Position numbers and translations under genes: made by a program. From the NCBI GenBank assembly GCA_002104935.1, contig MCGT01000001.1, positions 1,195,001 to 1,259,000 of the forward strand: DNA of 64,000 bases. The letters are read 5' to 3'. How positions within the stretch are numbered: position 1 is the first letter of the stretch; every line of letters begins with the position of its first letter. The notes below the pieces were generated by a model. The model was not told where the DNA came from. It saw only the letters and a program-made list of their open reading frames with translations, and searched no databases. Below are positions 59,144-64,000 of this stretch, one piece after another. This stretch comes from Hesseltinella vesiculosa (Eukaryota > Mucoromycota > Mucoromycetes > Mucorales > Cunninghamellaceae).

Positions 59144-59906
59144 ATGGAGACAAGGAACTCGCGTTATGAAAGCACAGGGACTCTGCGAAAATTGTAAGCG
59201 TCATTATAGAAAGTGCCCTGACTTTTTATTCTTAACTGGTCCTCGTTTATTGAAGCGTGTCCAAAGTCAAAGAGCGCCCTGATTTGGAGTTTACTCTTTT
59301 CCAAAATAACCCGGCCGATACTGAACGGGGTGAAGGTGCCACGAAGTTATGTGTCGAACACATTAAGTCTCAGGTTCAGGCTACCTTGGCCATCATGGAT
59401 ATCCTGGCCAGGAACAATAAGGACAGCGCCTGCGATCACCGACTGGCCAAGCAGATCGAGGCACAGGTGTATGCCATTGGAAAAGATATCTTGCGCCACC
59501 TGGACAAAGAAAATCCCGAGCACAACTTCAAGACGTTTGCCCTGTTCCCGACCTACGTACAGCAGCACGTCTTGTCTCAGTTCTATGCAGATACCTGGTC
59601 TGCTGTGGCCATTGATTTCCGCAAATACCCAGGCCTGGCACGATATTTTCTCTCCGCCATTCGTGACCCCATGGTTGGTTCCCAGGTAATGAATGAAAAA
59701 AAAAAAAGATGAAAGAGATCGCTTATCTTGCAATAATTCAGCTCCATAGACATACACGTGAAGCATATTTGGTGCAGATGCAGTATCGGAACTGGGCAGA
59801 TGGACCGTTGGCTAACTATAAAAAGCTGCTGGACGAGTGTTTGGATAGCTATCGTATTGAGCTGAGGCAATGGCTCGAGAAACAACACGAGTCACTCTAC
59901 TTTTGA
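59144..59906 (+). CDS. Hypothetical helical protein, unknown function
   Basis: Not recognised. Three exons (59144-59193, 59256-59685, 59778-59906) join in phase to 202 residues. The first ATG that gives the right phase with the strong exon 2 is at 59144; a later ATG at 59166 is out of phase. Seen: helical segments (TKLCVEHIKSQVQATLAIMD, HRLAKQIEAQVYAIGKDIL, DVLRH-like stretch) and an aromatic C-terminal part (FYADTWSAVAIDFRKYPGL, RIELRQWLEKQHESLYF). No membrane span or known motif. Confidence 0.6.
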
Positions 59907-60000
59907 CCAGTGTTTATGCCTATTTTAAGATTAAAATGTATGGGAATCGTTTATTTTAAAAATACAGCATGAGGGGAATGGTTGGCATAAAAAGAAGGAG

Positions 60001-60216
60001 CTAGGCACAGCGTCTAGCAATAACATAAGTGTAGGAGCCGTAGGTCATAGACAAGTCATTTGTGTCAATATAGATAAAGTCGCTATGAAACGATTTGCTT
60101 TTGATCCAACCCGACGCATTGCGCATCCACAGGTATTCGATTTGTTTTATGGTGGAGCTGTCGTAGCGATTCCAAGAAGAGCCCATGGCGTAAACCCATT
60201 CTGCATTGTTGGCCAT
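60001..60216 (-). CDS. Stand-alone WWE-domain protein
   Basis: Single-exon gene of 71 residues, starting at an ATG directly after a T/A tract. The whole protein matches the WWE fold pattern: EWVYAMGSSWNRYDSSTIKQ gives W-x(7)-W-x(2)-Y, QIEYLW gives the central IE, and DFIYIDTNDLSMTYGSYTYV plus IARR gives the Y-x-ID-x(4)-M and C-terminal basic end. WWE domains bind iso-ADP-ribose in poly(ADP-ribose) and usually sit in E3 ligases (Deltex, RNF146) or PARPs (family knowledge). Here there is no attached catalytic domain. It could act as a small reader or decoy (inference), or be an exon of a larger gene, though no joining frame was found. Confidence 0.6.
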   Translation of the reverse strand: MANNAEWVYAMGSSWNRYDSSTIKQIEYLWMRNASGWIKSKSFHSDFIYIDTNDLSMTYGSYTYVIARRCA

Positions 60217-60350
60217 TTTTTTTTTTTTTTTTGTGGGTCAAGAAATAAAAGAGAGGATGAGAGAGAAAAAACCAGTAAAAAAAAAATGGAGCACACCCTT
60301 TTGTATCAAATGGATGAAATGATGACCACACCCGCCACAATCCAACCCAG

Positions 60351-60665
60351 ATGAACCCTGTGGCTACAGTTTTTGACACACTAAAAAAGGTCATCTTTGA
60401 CGAGATCCCTTTTACTGCAATGTCCAGGTAAGAAACGATGCTATTCATTTTTTATTTCATTGATGCGTGCTTTTACTTTAGTTCATATTATTTTTTTTTG
60501 CTAAAACTGCTTCTAGTAGCTAGGGTCAGGTACAAGTCAAAAAGGTTGGTCAATGGTAAAGGACGATCATTAAGCTTTCAACGCATGAACAAGATGCTAA
60601 AAATAAAAAAAAGGTTGGGGCTGAATCACTCAGCCAATCACACCGACGCCAGCAAAGTTCGTTGA
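60351..60665 (+). CDS. 72-residue basic protein, unknown
   Basis: Two exons (60351-60427 and 60524-60665) join in phase. N-terminal half ATVFDTLKKVIFDEIPFTAM, C-terminal half strongly basic (YKSKRLVNGKGRSLSFQR, MLKIKKRLG). No signal peptide. It may be a small mitochondrial or ribosome-associated protein (guess from composition). The start ATG lies 134 bp from the divergent WWE gene. Confidence 0.5.
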
Positions 60666-60902
60666 TGTTTGCCACAGCACGTTTTAATACCTAGAATGTG
60701 GTTCAGTATTGTACACATGAACTAAAGTAAACCTTGATGTCCTTCTTGTGACAATTGTGGCAAAATTAAAATATCTCTTGATGAGGCAACTGGCTCCTGG
60801 CCATGGTGGGCCAGAGGCTGGTTTCTAACTTTCAACGGTGCTGCTGCTTTCGACACTTTTTTTTTTTTTTTTTTTTTTTAGCTGTTGTTTGATTTGTTAA
60901 AC

Positions 60903-61373
60903 ATGGCCCAGGTGGATTATGATCTTGATAAGCATCGTGCCCAAATCGCACCTTGGGAGGCGCAATCGATGCAATACCTCGAGCATTATTATGATTTTTA
61001 TATCCATAAGCAAGATCGCAATATCTACTGCCTCCAAGCCCCTAATCGAGTGTGCCTGGTTGGATTAATGCAGCTTCCCGAATCAAACAGTGATGTCAAC
61101 CAGCCTGCCAGCGATAGCACAGCGCCCACCTTCACTAGAGTGCCCAATGTTGAAAAATCCAAGGTCAAACGGGAAACGATCCTCTGTACTGTTAATGACC
61201 AGCCCATTAAAGCCTGCATGGAAGGCATGTTCCTCGGCTACAATCCTCGCGCCCTGGCTGATCCCTCACTTCTGGCCAAACGAGGCCCCGGCTATCTCTT
61301 TATGATTTCTGCCCAGCATGAGGACCCAGTCAAGCAACTCAATGATTTTGAAAAGGTCGACACGATTTTTTGA
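60903..61373 (+). CDS. ABITRAM/Simiate (FAM206) homolog
   Basis: 156 residues from the ATG at 60903 in a single coding exon. An acceptor-like T tract plus AG at 60879-60880 suggests an upstream non-coding exon. Seen: MQYLEHYYDFYIHKQDRNIY, LQAPNRVCLVGL (matches HSNRICVITL of animal ABITRAM), a TILCTVN stretch and KACMEGMFLGYNPRALADP, LAKRGPGYLFMISAQ (matches the SCVRGRLMEVNE...GYIAVVLP part). Animal ABITRAM (Simiate) binds actin and influences transcription; the fold is glycine-cleavage-H-like. The fungal role is unknown. Confidence 0.75.
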   Translation: MAQVDYDLDKHRAQIAPWEAQSMQYLEHYYDFYIHKQDRNIYCLQAPNRVCLVGLMQLPESNSDVNQPASDSTAPTFTRVPNVEKSKVKRETILCTVNDQPIKACMEGMFLGYNPRALADPSLLAKRGPGYLFMISAQHEDPVKQLNDFEKVDTIF

Positions 61374-61546
61374 TTAGCCACCTCCAGCATTTGTAAATTA
61401 TACCAACGCAGCATGATAAAATAACATTGGTTTTATACAAAGAAAGAGAGAGAGAGAGATCGGGTTTTAAACACGTTTAATCATGAGGCATAAAAAATAG
61501 AAAGGGATGGGGAGAGAGGAGAGGGAGAGGACGGGGGAAAGGAAAT

Positions 61547-64000
61547 CTACCAAACGGGGACACCAGCTTCAACAGACTTGGGGGTTTGAGGTTGGCCGAT
61601 CAAAGCCTGGCTCAAGAAGTTGTATTCTTCTTGGTAATGCTTCTTCTTCATACCGGTGGCCACAGAGGCCGAAGGAGGACGGCCGGCGTAACGCAGAGTC
61701 TTACCAGCATGGTTTTCGGTTTCAGCCATGGTGGTGGTGATGCGGGGTTGGACGTGGGACCAGGCACCCATGTTCAAAGGTTCTTCTTGACACCAGACAA
61801 TTTCAGCGTTGGGGTACTTGTCGGCATGTTCACGGAATTGTTCATAGGGGAAGGGGTTGAGTTGTTCCACACGAGAGATAGCGACATCGTTGATCTTGTT
61901 TTGGTCACGGGCCTTCAACAGGGCATAGTAGACTTGACCGGTACACAGAATGTGCTTGGTGATGTTTTCGGGGGCAGCCAAGGTGTCAGGGTGTTCATCG
62001 GGCAAGTACAATTGGAAGTGGGTGTCACCAGTCATTTCTTCCAAGCTGGAGCGGGCCATGGGGTGACGCAGCATGGCCTTGGAGAAGGGCAAGATCAAAG
62101 GCTTGCGGAATTCACGGTTGATTTGGCGGCGGAGCACGTGGAACAATTGGGCAGGGGTGGAGGCGTACACCACTTGCATGTTGCAGTCTTGATGTTGACG
62201 GTTCAGCTTTTCAGGCGAGGGGAAAACATATGGGTTGTCATCGCACATTTGCAAGTAGCGTTCGATACGGGACGACGAGCTATACAGAAAAAAAAAAAAA
62301 AAAGTCAGGGTCCAATTCGTTGTCGAGCCATGGTGGGCTTACTGTTCAGGGCCTTGACCATCATAACCATGAGGAAGGGACATCACAAGACCAGTACGTT
62401 GCAACCACTTTTGTTCACCAGCAGCAATGAATTGATCAATGATACATTGGGCAGCTATAGAAAAAAAACATCAAGGTTTAGAGATCGCTTGTTTCGAGGC
62501 AAAAAGTCAGGAGGGAGAGGTCGCTTACTGTTGCTGAAATCACCGAATTGAGCTAAAAAAAAAAAAAAAGATCAGTTTGCGGTGTTTCGAATGTCACCCA
62601 GTTTGCTTACCTTCCCAGATGACAAGAGCATTAGGGTCGACCAAAGAGTAACCCAATTCAAAACCAAGGACACCATATTCAGACAAGGAGGAGTTGGAGA
62701 TGGAGAGCATGCCTTGTTCAGATGAGATGTGGTTCAGGCTGGTATAGCGGGAGTCGGTTTGTTGGTCATGGAGGACGGCGTGGCGTTGAGAGAAGGTACC
62801 ACGTTCGACATCTTGACCGGAGACACGCACATGTTTGCCTTCCAGCAACAAACTGCCCCAAGCAAGACCTTCGGCAGTGGCCCAGTCGATATCTTGGCCA
62901 GAGGTCAGGTTCTTTTCACGGTTTTGCAAGATACGCTTCAAGCTGCGGTGGAGGTTGAAGCCGATGGGCAGGGAGGTCATGGATTTGCCGATTTGGTTCA
63001 AGGTGTCGACGGGGAGACCGGTGGGGTAATGGGGCAGGATTTCTTCGGCCAATTCCTTGGGCGACTTGAAGCCGGGCCAGGAGCTGGACAGCCATTCACG
63101 GGATGTGGGTTTGTAGTCTTTGCTGCGGGCATAGCTTTCTTCGAGGATGCCCCACACACGCGTCTTGTTTTCATCGATTTCTTCAGCCGTCAAGGCACCT
63201 TCCTGTTTGAGTTGGGTTTCGTACTTTTCAGCAACAGGCACTTGCTTGGCAATGGCTTCATACATCTTGGGTTGGGTGAACATGGGTTGATCGGTTTCGT
63301 TGTGACCGTGTTTGCGGTAGCAGACCATGTCGATGACAACGTCGCGATGGAAGGTGGCGCGCCAGTCGGCAGCCAATTGCATGACATAGGTGACGGCTTC
63401 GGCATCGTCACCATTGACGTGGAAGACAGGGGCGTTGATGGACTTGGCGATATCGGTACAGTAAGGAGTGGAACGGCCGAATTGGGGATCGGTGGTGAAA
63501 CCGATTTGGTTGTTGACGACAATGTGGATGGTACCGCCGGTGGAGTAGGCAGGCAGGTCGTGGAAGCCCATGGTTTCGTACACCACACCTTGACCAGCAA
63601 AAGCAGCATCACCGTGCATCAACACGGCCATGGAGCGGTTGCCTTCGGGGTCCTTGCCATAGTATTGCAAAGCGCGAGTCTTGCCCAACACGACGGGGTC
63701 CACGGCTTCCAAGTGAGAGGGATTGGCCACCAAGGACAGGTGCACACGCTTACCGGAGGGAGTGGGTCGCACATAGTTCATACCCCTAAAAAAAACCCCC
63801 GTCCAGTGAGTTCTCATAGATGATCCATTTGCAAAAGAGACTCAAGTCTTGCTGTTTCTCTGGTACTTACACTAGTTCAAAAAAAAAAAAAAAGAGGAAA
63901 GGGAAATAAAAAAAAGTCAGTCACTTTCAAAGCAGGACAGATGGGACTTACAGTGGTATTTGACATCACCAGAGCCTTCTTCAGAAGCAGCCACACCGCT
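61547..64000 (-). CDS. 2-oxoglutarate dehydrogenase E1 component, C-terminal part
   Basis: The last 697 residues of mitochondrial 2-oxoglutarate dehydrogenase E1; the gene continues beyond the window. Exons: 64000-63952, 63871 (one nucleotide, predicted), 63785-62611, 62552-62529 (24 nt), 62454-62343, 62279-61547. Seen: [35 protein letters not shown], the ThDP-related block [110 protein letters not shown] and [16 protein letters not shown]. It decarboxylates 2-oxoglutarate in the TCA cycle with E2/E3. The convergent ABITRAM gene ends 173 bp away across a short (GA)n run. Confidence 0.95.

Noticed and set aside
61586..63823. Long plus-strand frames (321 and 364 codons) opposite the 2-oxoglutarate dehydrogenase gene
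   Set aside because: Antisense shadows of conserved exons, typical of GC-rich biased codon use.
63786..63951. One long intron in place of the single-nucleotide exon
   Set aside because: It would leave the frame off by one and make a stop right after the junction; the internal CTAG-T-GTAAGT structure explains the missing base.

Overview
This window reads as nuclear DNA of a filamentous fungus of the early-diverging Mucoromycota type (inference). The evidence is intron-dense genes with 50-100 nt introns full of T- and A-homopolymers, fungal signalling proteins (Yck-type casein kinase, PKA, G-beta, mucin-like sensor), a glycerophosphodiester-type transporter pair, and animal-like genes such as OTUD3, ABITRAM, tetraspanin and MSH5. 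No bacterial operon logic is visible. Coordinates of spliced genes run from start to stop; exons are listed in the evidence and nearly all gene models sum to an intact frame.

Layout. 1-8.1 kb holds the 3' end of MSH5, casein kinase 1, a 596-residue membrane protein of unknown function (minus strand) and, 113 bp away and divergent, an OTUD3-like deubiquitinase. 8.1-16.6 kb is repeat-rich: copies of a ~250 bp dispersed repeat (family A), a tRNA-Gly(GCC) gene carried inside a repeat, and a 1.6 kb element with ~570 bp inverted arms (family B). 16.7-19.8 kb encodes a membrane protein with a 1.8 kb minisatellite coding Ala/Pro pentapeptides. 21.9-25.1 kb holds two more B elements in head-to-head inversion.

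25.3-44.4 kb is gene-rich: a mucin-like surface sensor, G-beta, a DHA1-type MFS transporter, a 17-beta-HSD10-like dehydrogenase, a decayed retroelement fragment, two tandem MFS phosphate/glycerophosphodiester-type transporters and the peroxisomal import receptor PEX5. 44.4-47.2 kb is a second repeat island with an identical tRNA-Gly gene and a palindrome of family A copies. 47.4-64 kb holds a MAPK-phosphatase-like protein, the PKA catalytic subunit, an EI24-family membrane protein, a tetraspanin, glutamine synthetase, two unknown helical proteins, a stand-alone WWE-domain protein, a 72-residue basic protein, ABITRAM and the C-terminal two thirds of 2-oxoglutarate dehydrogenase E1.

Functional links: mucin sensor, G-beta, PKA, casein kinase and MAPK phosphatase are all parts of fungal growth and stress signalling, but they are scattered and there is no sign of one cluster. 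The most unusual features are in gene structure: a predicted single-nucleotide exon in the 2-oxoglutarate dehydrogenase gene and four GC-AG introns sharing the donor GCAAGT. The repeat islands (tRNA-bearing repeats and long inverted-repeat elements with a conserved open frame in the loop) also stand out.
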